From contig BOKF01000015.1 of NCBI GenBank assembly GCA_016860845.1, positions 1-64,000 of the forward strand: a stretch of 64,000 nucleotides of DNA, given 5' to 3'. The number at the start of each line of letters is the position of its first letter. Position 1 is the stretch's first letter. The position numbers were made by a program, and so were the translations under genes. Positions 16,344 to 25,162 of the stretch are shown one piece after another. The notes beneath the pieces are model-generated. The model worked only from the letters and a program-made list of their open reading frames with translations. It did not search any database and had not been told where the DNA came from. This stretch comes from Chloroflexota bacterium (lineage in GTDB: Bacteria > Chloroflexota > Anaerolineae > 4572-78 > J111).

Positions 16344-17324
16344 TCACCCGCCAATCTGGCTCATGGTCCGGTTTTCGGCAAACTGGCCGTTTCGCAACTG
16401 GTGACCGACCGGCTTGGCCTGGATGGCCCGCTGAAATAGAGCCACCAAATCACTGTGTGAGCCACCGCCGCGCAGAGTTTGGCGAAAATCAAGCTCACCG
16501 TCAACCAGCAGGCACATGCGCAGGCGGCCATCGGAAGTCAGGCGCATGCGGTTGCAGTCGTCACAGTAGGGATTGCTGACCGGGCTGATGAAGCCGACCG
16601 TCCCCAGCGAGCCGGCCAGCCGGTAGACCCGCGCTTCGCCGTCCAGGTGGCCGTTGTTGATGGGAAATAGCGGACCTAATTCAGCTTCAATCCAGCTTTT
16701 GACCTCGTCGCTGGAAACGTAGTGGTCAAGCTGGATTTCGGTGGGGCCGGCGAAGGGCATCAACTCGATGAAGCGGATCTGCCAGGATTTTTCCAGGGTG
16801 AGCCGGGCCAGGTCAACGGCGGCATCATCATTATAACCACGCGTAATGACGGCATTGAGTTTAAGCGGGGTAAGCCCCGCTTTTTCAGCCGCCTCAATTC
16901 CGGCCCAGGCTTTGTCGAAGGTGCCCAGCCGCATGATTTTGGCAATACTTTCTTTATTCAGGGAGTCAACGTGAATATTGACCCGCTTCAACCCGGCGTC
17001 GGCCAGCTTATGGGCCAGGTACGGCAGGCGGTAGCCGTTGGTGGTCATTACCAACTCCTCAACACCTTCAACGTGAGCCAGCCGCCGGACGATTTCGACA
17101 ATATCCTGGCGCAGCGTCGGTTCGCCGCCGGTCAGCCGGACTTTCTTAAAGCCGACATCTACGGCTGCCCGGACTACTTTTTCCAATTCTGCCGCGGTGA
17201 GGAGTTCTGGGGCGGGAATAAAACTCAAGCCATGCATCGGCATGCAGTAGACGCAGCGCAAATTGCAGCGGTCGGTCAGGGAAAGGCGTAAATAATTTAT
17301 CTCTCGGCCATAACTATCTTTCAC
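16344..17324 (-). CDS. moaA: GTP 3',8-cyclase (molybdenum cofactor biosynthesis)
   Basis: Radical SAM enzyme that converts GTP to 3',8-cyclo-GTP, first step of molybdopterin synthesis. The 326 residues show the radical SAM cluster CNLRCVYC (Cys20, 24, 27), LTGGEPTLR, the second 4Fe-4S site in CDDCNRMR with a third Cys about 14 residues later, and a C-terminal GG required for activity. The start is GTG with AAGGAG ten bases upstream. No other moa or mog genes adjoin, so the pathway is dispersed. No molybdenum cofactor riboswitch was recognised upstream. Confidence 0.96.
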   Translation of the reverse strand: MKDSYGREINYLRLSLTDRCNLRCVYCMPMHGLSFIPAPELLTAAELEKVVRAAVDVGFKKVRLTGGEPTLRQDIVEIVRRLAHVEGVEELVMTTNGYRLPYLAHKLADAGLKRVNIHVDSLNKESIAKIMRLGTFDKAWAGIEAAEKAGLTPLKLNAVITRGYNDDAAVDLARLTLEKSWQIRFIELMPFAGPTEIQLDHYVSSDEVKSWIEAELGPLFPINNGHLDGEARVYRLAGSLGTVGFISPVSNPYCDDCNRMRLTSDGRLRMCLLVDGELDFRQTLRGGGSHSDLVALFQRAIQAKPVGHQLRNGQFAENRTMSQIGG

Positions 17325-17526
17325 GCGGCTTCTTCTCCTTAGAAAATAGTAGTCAGTAGCCAGATAACTAGAATTGCTGATTGCTACCTGCGACCCTACT
17401 ACCTTATTTTTACACTGATTTAACTGATTAGAGTAGTGACAAAAGGCTTGGATTATCAGCGATTTGTCATCTCTCGCCCCTACTCTATCAGCAGCGATAT
17501 GCTATTATAGCATAACCCTGTTGATT

Positions 17527-17552
17527 AAAAAACCGGTCAGCAGGTCCCGGTT
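17527..17552 (-). terminator. Terminator after the SufR-like regulator
   Basis: On the minus strand AACCGG, ten-base loop, CCGGTT followed by TTTT. It lies 60 bases beyond the regulator stop. Confidence 0.75.
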
Positions 17553-17613
17553 ATGCTTATAATCCTTAACTGTATTTTTTCAATCAAGGTAGGTGTGATA
17601 CAATAGGCCGCAA

Positions 17614-18255
17614 TCAGCGCGGCTCCAAAATCAACTCAATCGGTCTGGAAATGCGATACGTGCAGTGCTCGTCGGCGGTGCTCAGGCAGGCGATGCGGGT
17701 TGGGTTCGTGTCAAGCATTGAGCTGATAATTTGCTTGTCAAGCAGACAAACTTCGGCGTGGTCTTTGGCAACCTGGCGATAAGGGCAGGAATAGGCGTGG
17801 ATCATATAGCCGTTTTCTTTCGCCTCCCAATCTACCACAAAGCCTTTGGTTGACAAATAAGCGACGACCTCATCCAACCGTTCCTCAAAGGTTTGGTTCT
17901 CTTTGGGGGCTGGGGCTTCGCTGGCTAAACGGTGAGCAATGTTGGTAAAAATCTGTCTCACCCCATCCCGGCCCAACTGCTGAGTTAACTCGACCAACAG
18001 ATAGTCGGTCAAGCCAAAATAATCTTCGGGAAAAAGCTCATCGGCCGCTTTGGTAAGCTGGTAGACCTGGGAGGGACGGCCCGGCCCGCTTTGGCGGCGA
18101 ATGGCCGAAGAGGTAATTAAGTTTTCAGCTTGCAGCACGTTAAGATGATGCCGCACCGCCATCGGCGTTAGGCTCACGGTTGCGGCTAATTCCTCAACGG
18201 TCGCATGCCCTTTTTCTTTGAGAAATTCGATGATCTGCTGCCGAGTTGCTTGCAT
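17614..18255 (-). CDS. SufR-like iron-sulphur-sensing HTH regulator
   Basis: A 213-residue regulator with an N-terminal winged helix (VEELAATVSLTPMAVRHHLN at 20-39) typical of the DeoR/ArsR-like fold, and a C-terminal part with four cysteines (157, 170, 190, 198) in the arrangement C-x12-C-x19-C-x7-C. This resembles SufR-type repressors, which bind a 4Fe-4S cluster and report on iron-sulphur or redox status. It is divergent from the nuoBCD-nuoI operon across a 312-base AT-rich region, so control of complex I by Fe-S status is a reasonable inference. No suf genes are in the window. Confidence 0.8.
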   Translation of the reverse strand: MQATRQQIIEFLKEKGHATVEELAATVSLTPMAVRHHLNVLQAENLITSSAIRRQSGPGRPSQVYQLTKAADELFPEDYFGLTDYLLVELTQQLGRDGVRQIFTNIAHRLASEAPAPKENQTFEERLDEVVAYLSTKGFVVDWEAKENGYMIHAYSCPYRQVAKDHAEVCLLDKQIISSMLDTNPTRIACLSTADEHCTYRISRPIELILEPR

Positions 18256-18450
18256 GGATAGTTCTTCAGCGATAATAGAGTCTAAACGTGTTGCGTGGTA
18301 CGTGTTCCGTTTATTTTATGGAACATGCTGACGCAGTTTGACCCATAAAAATCTGTCGGAGTTAATTTACCAATTAAAACAATTATACCATAGTGCCACT
18401 TTGGAATCAATTTTTATTATAATAGATATTATATTTATTATCAAAAATAA

Positions 18451-18480
18451 TTGACAAGGCTTGGGCCGCTGTGGTATAGT
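18451..18480 (+). promoter_or_regulatory. Promoter of the nuo operon
   Basis: Consensus TTGACA (18451-18456), 18-base spacer, TATAGT (18475-18480). The 312-base region between the divergent genes also holds AT-rich inverted sequence at 18412-18442 that could be an operator, and a GTTTAACGTTGAACG repeat at 18524-18538 just before the ribosome-binding site. Confidence 0.75.
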
Positions 18481-18567
18481 TATGTGTGAAAAAAGGGACA
18501 AAAAAGCACGTTCGACGTTCAAACGTTTAACGTTGAACGCAAACTCACAGGAGGAAAAGCGTCGAAG

Positions 18568-21045
18568 ATGACCGTAGAAGCACGCCCGATTGCTGACGAA
18601 GAAGAGATCGAAATTCCCGAGGAATTAAAGTCAAACATATTTTTGAGCAAGCTGGACAGTCTCTACAACTGGGGCCGGGCTTATTCTTTGTGGCCTCTCA
18701 CCTTTGGATTGGCTTGCTGCGCCATCGAGATGATTGCCACGGGTGCGGCGCGTTACGATCAGGACCGTTTTGGTGCGGCCCTGTATCGAGCCAGCCCGCG
18801 CCAGGCCGATTTTATGATTGTCTCGGGCACGGTGACCAAGAAGATGGTGCCGCAGATTGTGCGTATCTACAACCAGATGCCGGAGCCGAAGTATGTCATC
18901 AGTATGGGTGCTTGCGCCACTGGCGGCGGCCCCTTCAAAGAAGGGTACAATGTCGTTTCCGGAATTGATAAATACATTCCAGTTGACGTATATGTGCCCG
19001 GCTGCCCGCCTACCCCGCAAGCCCTGCTGCATGGCCTGATCAGGTTGCAAGAGAAAATAAAAGGCCAGTCCATCAAAACCGTGCCCTGGTATCGCAAAGA
19101 CGAAGAGATGGGCGCTATTCCTCTTCCTCTGCTCGGTCCGGATATTATTGATCCGCGCCAACTGCCCTTGATTAACGAGACTCTGAAGAAAGCCCGCCAG
19201 CAGGGGACAGCGCAGGTGGTTGATACAGGCCCCAAACCACGTCCCAAGCGGGTCGTCAAGCCGCCCAAGGTTCCCACCTGGGATACCACCCCCACCGAGC
19301 GAGCGACAGCCCTGGCCAACACCATTAACGAAGGCTTGCAGGCTCAGGCCGTTACTCCCGAAGCCGATACGCTCATTGTGGCCCCGGAGCATTTAGCCGC
19401 CTTTGGGCAGTATGTGCGCGACCAGTTGCACTATGAATTGCTCAGCAACGTGACCGGGGTAGATTATCTGGGCCGCGACTCCGGCGAACGCTTCGAGGTG
19501 GTCTACCACGCCTACAGCATCAGCCAGCCCGACAAGCCGGTGCTGGTCTTCAAGGCCAGAACGCCTGAAGCCAATCCGGTGCTGCCTTCGCTCTACAGCG
19601 TTTGGAAGACATGCTATTTGCAGGAGCGTGAAGTTTACGACCTGTACGGGATTACCTTTACCGGCCACCCGAATATGAAGCGGATTCTGCTGTGGGACGA
19701 TTTCTACGGCCACCCGATGCGCAAGGATTATGAAGAAGCCTACTACGAGGAGCCGGTCAAGCCCTTCACCAGTCGCTGGCCCGGCGGCCATCATGAGCGC
19801 GCCGAAGAACATAACCCCTTTAACCACAACGTGGTTTACCCCAAAGATTGGGATGTGGACAAGTGGGCGCCGGACAAGTTTGAAGACTACCTGGAACATG
19901 TCATCGAGGCTCGCGATGTCAAGGACACGACCGATTTTGACAGTGATCGTATCGTCATCAACCTGGGGCCGCACCACCCCAGCACTCATGGCGTATTTCG
20001 CATGGTCGTCACCCTGGAGGGGGAGACGATTGTGGAGCTGGAGCCGGTGTTGGGCTACCTGCACCGCAACCACGAAAAAATCGGCGAGCGCAACGGCTGG
20101 CTCATGAACATGCCCTTCACCGACCGGCTCGACTACTTCAACTCGATGCAGAACAACCTGGGTTATGCCCTGGCGGTCGAAAAGCTGGCCGAAATTTCCG
20201 TGCCGGAGCGAGCCGAGTATATCCGGGTGATCATGGCCGAGATGAACCGCGTTTTCAGCCACATCTCACTGCTAGGTTTTTTAATGAACGACCTGGGCGC
20301 CCTGGCAACCCCCCTGTTTTATGCGTTTGAAACGCGCGAGCGGGTTCTTGACCTGTTTGAAGAGGCCAGCGGTTCACGCATGATGTGCAACTACATGCGC
20401 TTCGGCGGGGTGGCTTATGACATCAGCGATGACTGGCTGAAACGGGCGCAGGCAGTGAGCGGCAACATGGCTCGCTCGCTGGATGAGTTGGATGGGCTGG
20501 TTACCGGCAATGAAATTGTGTTGTCGCGGACCAAAGACGTCGGCTACCTCTCGGCAGAAGAGCTGATTAGCCACGGGGTCACCGGCCCCATGCTGCGCGC
20601 CGCCGGGGTCAAGTACGACATCCGCAAAGTGGAGCCATACAGCATCTACGATCGCTTCGATTTCGACATCCCCACCCAGCCCGACAGCGACGTTTTTTGC
20701 CGTTTCTACCAGCGCATCCTCGAAGCGCGGGAAAGTCTTAAGATTTTAGACCAGGCTTTCAAGGGAATTAAAAATACGCAGCCCGGCGACATTTTGGGGG
20801 GCAAGGCTTCATACACTATCCGCGTCCCGGCCGGTGAAGCTTACGCCCGCACTGAACATTCCAAAGGTGAACTGGGCTACTATATCGTCAGTAATGGCTC
20901 CGGCAACCCGTGGCGGTATCGGGTGCGCTCGCCTTCTTACATCAACCTCAATGCCCTGGCCGATATGTGCAAGGGCGGCAAAGTGGCCGATACGATTGTT
21001 ACCCTGGGCGCTATTGACATTGTTTTAGGGGAGGTAGATCGCTAA
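18568..21045 (+). CDS. nuoBCD: Fused NuoB-NuoC-NuoD subunit of respiratory complex I
   Basis: One 825-residue polypeptide carries three peripheral-arm subunits of NADH:quinone oxidoreductase. Residues about 20-200 are NuoB with cluster N2 ligands (Cys50-Cys51 in LACCAIEM, then MGACATGG and PGCPPTP). Residues about 245-405 are NuoC. Residues about 455-825 are NuoD, starting [13 protein letters not shown] Pro/Lys-rich linker joins B to C. NuoCD fusions are known; a B-C-D fusion is much rarer. AGGAGG lies 13 bases before the ATG. The stop overlaps the NuoI start (TAATG). Other subunits (A, E-G, H, J-N) are not in the window. Confidence 0.95.
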   Translation: MTVEARPIADEEEIEIPEELKSNIFLSKLDSLYNWGRAYSLWPLTFGLACCAIEMIATGAARYDQDRFGAALYRASPRQADFMIVSGTVTKKMVPQIVRIYNQMPEPKYVISMGACATGGGPFKEGYNVVSGIDKYIPVDVYVPGCPPTPQALLHGLIRLQEKIKGQSIKTVPWYRKDEEMGAIPLPLLGPDIIDPRQLPLINETLKKARQQGTAQVVDTGPKPRPKRVVKPPKVPTWDTTPTERATALANTINEGLQAQAVTPEADTLIVAPEHLAAFGQYVRDQLHYELLSNVTGVDYLGRDSGERFEVVYHAYSISQPDKPVLVFKARTPEANPVLPSLYSVWKTCYLQEREVYDLYGITFTGHPNMKRILLWDDFYGHPMRKDYEEAYYEEPVKPFTSRWPGGHHERAEEHNPFNHNVVYPKDWDVDKWAPDKFEDYLEHVIEARDVKDTTDFDSDRIVINLGPHHPSTHGVFRMVVTLEGETIVELEPVLGYLHRNHEKIGERNGWLMNMPFTDRLDYFNSMQNNLGYALAVEKLAEISVPERAEYIRVIMAEMNRVFSHISLLGFLMNDLGALATPLFYAFETRERVLDLFEEASGSRMMCNYMRFGGVAYDISDDWLKRAQAVSGNMARSLDELDGLVTGNEIVLSRTKDVGYLSAEELISHGVTGPMLRAAGVKYDIRKVEPYSIYDRFDFDIPTQPDSDVFCRFYQRILEARESLKILDQAFKGIKNTQPGDILGGKASYTIRVPAGEAYARTEHSKGELGYYIVSNGSGNPWRYRVRSPSYINLNALADMCKGGKVADTIVTLGAIDIVLGEVDR

Positions 21046-22376
21046 TGTTTGGCTTAGGCGTTGTCAAAGGATTAGGCATCACCCTTAAACATTTTATTGA
21101 CACCTATGTGGACGATATAAAATATTTCTATTTCCCCAGCAGCGCCACCAGCGCCGAAGCCTTCGCCCGGCGGCAGGGGCCGGAAGGCCGGGGTATCTTT
21201 ACCGTCGAATATCCGGAGATGAAGCTGCAAACGCCGGAGAACTTCCGCTTTTTGCCGTTTTTGATCACCGATTATGACGTACCCGCAGATAGCCCGGATT
21301 ATGACCGATCTAAAGCTTTGGAGCAGAATCGTTGCACCAGTTGTGGTATCTGCGCCAAGGTCTGCCCGCCGCAGTGCATCTGGATCGTCCGCACCGACGA
21401 CCCCAAAACCGGCAAGCCCATCCCGCAGCCGGCCGAGTTTTACATTGATACCGACATCTGCATGAACTGCGGCTACTGCGCCGAGTTCTGCCCGTTCGAC
21501 GCCATCAAAATGGATCACGATTTTGAATTGGCCGACTATGAACGGGAGGTCGGTCACGTGCATGACTTGGACCGGCTGCTCAAGCCGATCAGTTATTACG
21601 CCGCCATCCGGCCGACCTGGAACGCCAAGGAAGAAGCGGCTCGCCGCGCCGCCGAAGAAGAAAAAGAGCGCAAAGCGGCTGAAAAAGCGGCTGCTGCCAA
21701 AGCCACTCCTGCTGCGGCCCCAGCCGAAACTGCCCCTGCTGTTGAGGCTGCTCCTGCCGGTGATGGCCCCGCCACCCCGCAGACTGCCGCTAAACGGTCG
21801 CCTGAAGAGATTAAGGCCATGCGTGAAGCGATGATGGCCAAAAAGCAGCAGCGTGCTGCCGGTGAGGAAGCCGCCCCGGCGGCCAATGCCGAGGGTGCTG
21901 CCGCCGCCGAAATTAGAAGCGCTGTGACGGACTCCGCGCCAACTCCTGAAGCTAAACCCCAACGGTCGCCGGAAGAAATCAAGGCCCAACGCGAAGCCAT
22001 GATGGCTAAAAGAGCACAGCGAGCGCTGGGGGGCGCAGTTGAGGCTGAATCTGAGGCTAAGGCTGAGCCGACGGAAGCTCAAGCTGAAACCCGCCCGCTG
22101 GTTCGCACCCAGGCGCCAACAGCACCAGATGATCTAAAAGTTATCGAAGGTATTGGACCGAAGATTGCGGCGCTGCTCCAAGCGGCGGGTATTACCAACT
22201 TTGCCCAGTTGGCCGAAACCGAAGTGAGCCGCTTAGAGCAGCTCCTGGTGGAGGCAAATCTCCGCCGCCTTGCCGACCCGGCCACCTGGCCGGAGCAAGC
22301 CAGACTGGCGGCGGCGGGGGATTGGGAGGCTTTTAAGGCGCTGACCGAGCAGCTTAAAGGGGGCCGGCGGGCGTAA
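21045..22376 (+). CDS. nuoI: NuoI-like ferredoxin subunit with a helix-hairpin-helix tail
   Basis: Residues 1-180 are NuoI, with two 4Fe-4S motifs (CTSCGICAKVCP near 97 and CMNCGYCAEFCP near 139) that pass electrons toward cluster N2. The protein then continues for about 260 residues, twice the usual length: a charged Ala/Glu/Lys helix, two copies of RSPEEIKA-x-REAMMAK, a Pro/Ala-rich linker, and a final helix-hairpin-helix domain beginning DDLKVIEGIGPKIAALL near 361. That domain type usually binds DNA or acts as an add-on in other proteins; its role on complex I is unknown. Translationally coupled to nuoBCD. Confidence 0.92.
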   Translation: MFGLGVVKGLGITLKHFIDTYVDDIKYFYFPSSATSAEAFARRQGPEGRGIFTVEYPEMKLQTPENFRFLPFLITDYDVPADSPDYDRSKALEQNRCTSCGICAKVCPPQCIWIVRTDDPKTGKPIPQPAEFYIDTDICMNCGYCAEFCPFDAIKMDHDFELADYEREVGHVHDLDRLLKPISYYAAIRPTWNAKEEAARRAAEEEKERKAAEKAAAAKATPAAAPAETAPAVEAAPAGDGPATPQTAAKRSPEEIKAMREAMMAKKQQRAAGEEAAPAANAEGAAAAEIRSAVTDSAPTPEAKPQRSPEEIKAQREAMMAKRAQRALGGAVEAESEAKAEPTEAQAETRPLVRTQAPTAPDDLKVIEGIGPKIAALLQAAGITNFAQLAETEVSRLEQLLVEANLRRLADPATWPEQARLAAAGDWEAFKALTEQLKGGRRA

Positions 22377-22380
22377 TGGG

Positions 22381-22462
22381 TGGGAGAATGGAAGACTGGA
22401 GGACTGGAAGGCTGGATAATCGGAAATTTGCAGCCCTCCAACCTTCCAACCCTCCAGTTTAT
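22381..22462. repeat. GGAAGACTGGAGG-type intergenic repeat
   Basis: Same family as at 7201-7262 and 16262-16336, with GGACTGGAAGGCTGG on the left and CCTCCAACCTTCC on the right. It keeps an open frame into the next gene but is not coding. Confidence 0.6.
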
Positions 22463-22478
22463 AGAAGGGGGAAGTCTG

Positions 22479-22952
22479 ATGCTAACTTATCTTGCTTTAA
22501 CTATCGGTTTAATCGGTATTTTCATCGCTTGGCGGGCTAATCGCAAAAACAGCGAGTTGCAGGAGCGGATTGCCCAGGTCAACAGCCGGGTCTACAACCT
22601 GCGGCGGGAGATGCAAGAGAGCCAGGAAAAGGCCGAGCAGGAATTGATGACCTTGAAGTTTCAACTGTTGAAAACTCAGGGGGAATTGCAGGTTACGCCG
22701 GAGATGAAGATGAACGAAATTGTGGCGATTCATCCCCAGGCGCAGCAGGTGCTGGCCGGTTTTCATCTCGGCGGCTGTTCCAGTTGTTCCTTTGACCCGC
22801 ATCAATCTTTGGGTGAGATTGCCGCCGTTAATGGTCGGGACATCCGGTCCATTTTAGTGGCGCTCAATTCGCTGGTGGCTGAAGGCAGCAACGGCAACGG
22901 CTTCATTTCTCCTGAAAGATTGAAAACGCCTAATATTCAACTGCATTTTTGA
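22479..22952 (+). CDS. Membrane-anchored coiled-coil protein with a DUF1858 domain
   Basis: A 157-residue protein: one transmembrane helix at about 3-20, a coiled coil at about 25-68 (NSELQERIAQV and onward), and a C-terminal DUF1858-like domain with GGCSSCSFDP (CxxC near residue 98-101). DUF1858 is known as a small disulphide-containing domain linked to redox proteins. I chose the ATG at 22479, with GGGGGAAG upstream; the frame is open earlier only because it translates a repeat. Its position after nuoI suggests it belongs with respiration, but that is inferred from order only. Confidence 0.8.
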   Translation: MLTYLALTIGLIGIFIAWRANRKNSELQERIAQVNSRVYNLRREMQESQEKAEQELMTLKFQLLKTQGELQVTPEMKMNEIVAIHPQAQQVLAGFHLGGCSSCSFDPHQSLGEIAAVNGRDIRSILVALNSLVAEGSNGNGFISPERLKTPNIQLHF

Positions 22953-22973
22953 GTTATTTTAAGGTTTCCCCTC

Positions 22974-23029
22974 TTGACATTTACTTCAAAAGGGATTATT
23001 ATATAGACATATTTATAATTGTCTATATG
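22974..23029 (+). promoter_or_regulatory. Promoter and ArsR operator
   Basis: TTGACA (22974-22979), 18 bases, TATTAT (22998-23003). A perfect nine-base inverted repeat, ATATAGACA (23002-23010) and TGTCTATAT (23021-23029), overlaps the -10 box and start of transcription: the expected place for autorepression by the ArsR-family product. Confidence 0.8.
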
Positions 23030-23038
23030 TGAGTGTTT

Positions 23039-23362
23039 ATGCCGGATTTTGATATGGTCGCCTTTTGCAAAGCATTGGGTGACGAAACGCGACAGCGGAT
23101 TTTGGAAATATTGCAGGCTGAAGGCGAGAAGTGCGTTAGCGATCTGGTTGACCTTTTTAATGTCTCCCAGCCGACCATTTCCCATCATCTCAATTTTTTG
23201 AAGCAGGCCAACCTGGTGACAAGCCGCCGGGAAGGCAAGCAAATTTATTACCGCGTTAATCAAGACAATATTGTTGAATGCTGCGGAATGCTTTTCACCA
23301 AGTTTGTCCCCACCGATATTATTTTGCATGAGTTTGTGGAAGCAGAAAAAGAGACAGTTTAA
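23039..23362 (+). CDS. ArsR/SmtB-family metalloregulator
   Basis: A 107-residue winged-helix repressor starting with FCKALGDETRQRILEIL, followed by the recognition helix SQPTISHHLNFLKQANLV. Canonical ArsR has ELCVCDL in helix 3; here it reads EKCVSDL, so only one of the two cysteines is present. A Cys-Cys pair near the C-terminus (VECCGML) may complete a different metalloid site. It precedes an arsenite methyltransferase, so arsenic is the likely inducer. The start is uncertain: ATG at 23039 or GTG at 23033, neither with a clear ribosome-binding site. Confidence 0.9.
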   Translation: MPDFDMVAFCKALGDETRQRILEILQAEGEKCVSDLVDLFNVSQPTISHHLNFLKQANLVTSRREGKQIYYRVNQDNIVECCGMLFTKFVPTDIILHEFVEAEKETV

Positions 23363-23375
23363 CGTCTCTTTTTTT
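23349..23375 (+). terminator. Terminator at the end of arsR
   Basis: AAGAGAC and GTCTCTT form a seven-base stem overlapping the stop codon, followed by TTTTT. It would limit read-through into the methyltransferases. Confidence 0.8.
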
Positions 23376-23380
23376 GCGCC

Positions 23381-23415
23381 AATATATAGATACATATACA
23401 TATTTATATTTGTAC
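23381..23415. promoter_or_regulatory. Possible second operator before the methyltransferase genes
   Basis: An AT-rich segment with ATATATAGATACATATACAT resembling the operator at 23002-23029 (shared ATATAGA and CATATTTATA) lies between the arsR terminator and the next gene. It may be a diverged second binding site; the symmetry is poor. Confidence 0.35.
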
Positions 23416-23430
23416 AAGGGGGAAAATCTA

Positions 23431-24054
23431 ATGAGCAGTAAAGTTTATTTTGACCAGATTGCCTCAGAGTGGGACCAGATGCAGCAGAGCTTTTTCTCTG
23501 ACACGGTGAGAGATAAGGCTTTGGCAACGGCCATGGTGCAGGCCGGTCAACTGGCGGCGGATATTGGCGCAGGCAGCGGATTTATTACAGCCGGGTTGCT
23601 GGCGCGAGGGCTTAAAGTGATTGCGATTGACCAATCTGAGGCTATGCTGGGGGAGATGGGCAAAAAGTTTGGCCAAACTGCCGGAGTGGATTATCGCCAG
23701 GGCGAAGCAGACTCACTGCCTATTGCCGATGGGGAGGTAGACTATACCTTTGCCAACATGTACCTGCATCACGTCGAGTCGCCCTCCCAGGCGATCAAAG
23801 AGATGGCGCGGACGCTTAAACCGGGCGGCAAACTGGTGATTACGGATCTGGACGAGCACCACTTTGAATTTTTGGCCCGGGAGCAGCACGATCGCTGGCT
23901 GGGGTTTAAGCGAGCGGAGATTAGAGATTGGTTTACTGCCGCCGGGTTAAAGAATGTGGCGGTGGCAGACACGGAAGAAAAGTGCTGCAGCTCATCATGC
24001 TGCGGCGGCAAAAAAGCAAGTATTACTATTTTTGTAGCTTCAGGAGAAAAATAA
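23431..24054 (+). CDS. SAM-dependent methyltransferase with a cysteine-rich tail
   Basis: A 207-residue class I methyltransferase. The SAM motif ADIGAGSGFITAGLLARG is near 43-60, IAIDQS provides the acidic loop, and LKPGGKLVITD is the post-motif strand. The C-terminus has an unusual cysteine cluster, EEKCCSSSCCGGKK, suited to binding soft metals or metalloids. GGGGG lies 11 bases before the ATG at 23431. It overlaps arsM (TAATG) and shares the arsR promoter region, so arsenic chemistry is likely; it is not itself a recognised ArsM. Confidence 0.88.
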   Translation: MSSKVYFDQIASEWDQMQQSFFSDTVRDKALATAMVQAGQLAADIGAGSGFITAGLLARGLKVIAIDQSEAMLGEMGKKFGQTAGVDYRQGEADSLPIADGEVDYTFANMYLHHVESPSQAIKEMARTLKPGGKLVITDLDEHHFEFLAREQHDRWLGFKRAEIRDWFTAAGLKNVAVADTEEKCCSSSCCGGKKASITIFVASGEK

Positions 24055-24956
24055 TGACGACCGATAACAACGTTACCCTCAAAGAACAGGTGCGGGAACG
24101 CTACGGCGCGATTGCCGAGCAGTATCTCAACCCGGTTGTAACGGCCCCCATCCAACTCCTCGACACGCGGCCCCAGGCCGACACCGGCTGCTGCGGGCCG
24201 GCAGGCGGCTGTTGCAGCCCCGGCGACGCGGCGCAGGATGCCAGCCTGGCCCAGGCGCTCTATCAAGAAGCCGAACTGACCGGCCTGCCGGATAGCGTGA
24301 CCCTGGCTGCGCTTGGCTGTGGCAATCCGACCGCTATCGCCAGCTTAAAACCGGGCGAAACGGTGCTCGATCTTGGCTCAGGCGGGGGCATTGACTGCTT
24401 CATCGCGACTCGATTTGTCGGCCCGGCTGGGCGGGTGATCGGGGTAGATATGACCGACCATATGCTGGCTCTGGCCGAGCAGAACAAAGCTAAACTCGGC
24501 CTGACCAACGTTGAATTTCGCAAAGGCGAGATCGAGGCTTTGCCCGTGGAGAGTGACAGCGTGGACGTGATTATCTCCAACTGTGTCATTAATCTCTCGC
24601 CCGACAAAGACGCCGTTTTCCGCGAGGCCTTTCGGGTGCTGAAGCCGGGCGGCCGGTTTACTGTCTCGGATATGGTCACGGCGGGCGAGTGGCCGGAACC
24701 GCTCAAGGCCAACGTCGGGGCCTGGGCCGGCTGCATTACCGGGGCGATTGACCAGGATGTGTATCTACAGAAGATGCGTGGGGCCGGGTTTGTCGAGGTG
24801 GGGGTCGAGTCCCGCAGTTCCTACGGGCTGGAAGACCTTGACTCATTGGACGAGACCAGCCGCGAGACCCTGACCAGGGACGTAGATTGGTCAAAGGTGC
24901 CAACAGACGTCCGGCTCTACAGCGCCCGGATTGTGGCGCGGAAGCCCCTAGTTTAG
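24054..24956 (+). CDS. arsM: Arsenite methyltransferase
   Basis: Methylates As(III) with SAM to mono-, di- and trimethyl arsenicals. The 300-residue protein has the family's LGCGNPTAIASLKPGETVLD leading into GSGGGIDCF, Cys177 in SNCVINLSPDK and Cys227 in GAWAGCITGAI, the two arsenic-binding cysteines, plus an N-terminal GCCGPAGGCC segment that may supply more. AGGAGA lies eight bases before the ATG. It is translationally coupled to the upstream methyltransferase under ArsR control, giving a detoxification operon without visible arsenic pumps or reductases. Confidence 0.95.
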   Translation: MTTDNNVTLKEQVRERYGAIAEQYLNPVVTAPIQLLDTRPQADTGCCGPAGGCCSPGDAAQDASLAQALYQEAELTGLPDSVTLAALGCGNPTAIASLKPGETVLDLGSGGGIDCFIATRFVGPAGRVIGVDMTDHMLALAEQNKAKLGLTNVEFRKGEIEALPVESDSVDVIISNCVINLSPDKDAVFREAFRVLKPGGRFTVSDMVTAGEWPEPLKANVGAWAGCITGAIDQDVYLQKMRGAGFVEVGVESRSSYGLEDLDSLDETSRETLTRDVDWSKVPTDVRLYSARIVARKPLV

Positions 24957-24961
24957 CACTC

Positions 24962-25010
24962 AGGTGACTGGCACGTTTCTCCTTTCGGGCTAACCAAGTG
25001 CCAGTCACCT
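24962..25010. repeat. AGGTGACTGGCAC hairpin repeat
   Basis: A perfect 13-base inverted repeat, AGGTGACTGGCAC (24962-24974) and GTGCCAGTCACCT (24998-25010). No T-run follows, so it looks like a dispersed palindrome rather than a terminator. Confidence 0.6.
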
Positions 25011-25073
25011 TTAGTCTGAGCCGTGATGTTTAGCTTTAAATTTCCAAAAAAATTCTGATCTGGATATACTCAG

Positions 25074-25108
25074 ATGCGTCGTCCCGGCAAAGGGCGACGC
25101 ATTTTGCT
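25074..25108 (+). terminator. Terminator after the arsenic operon
   Basis: ATGCGTCG (25074-25081) and CGACGCAT (25095-25102), followed by TTTGCTATTTTT. An eight-base perfect stem with an imperfect T-tract. Confidence 0.65.
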
Positions 25109-25162
25109 ATTTTTAGCAGCAAGACTGATAGCTGCCCGTTCATTCAGCTAAGGGAGGTATCC

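Noticed and set aside
24962..25010. Rho-independent terminator after arsM
   Set aside because: The 13-base stem is perfect but has a 23-base loop and no T-run; it fits a dispersed palindrome better, and a more typical terminator follows at 25074.
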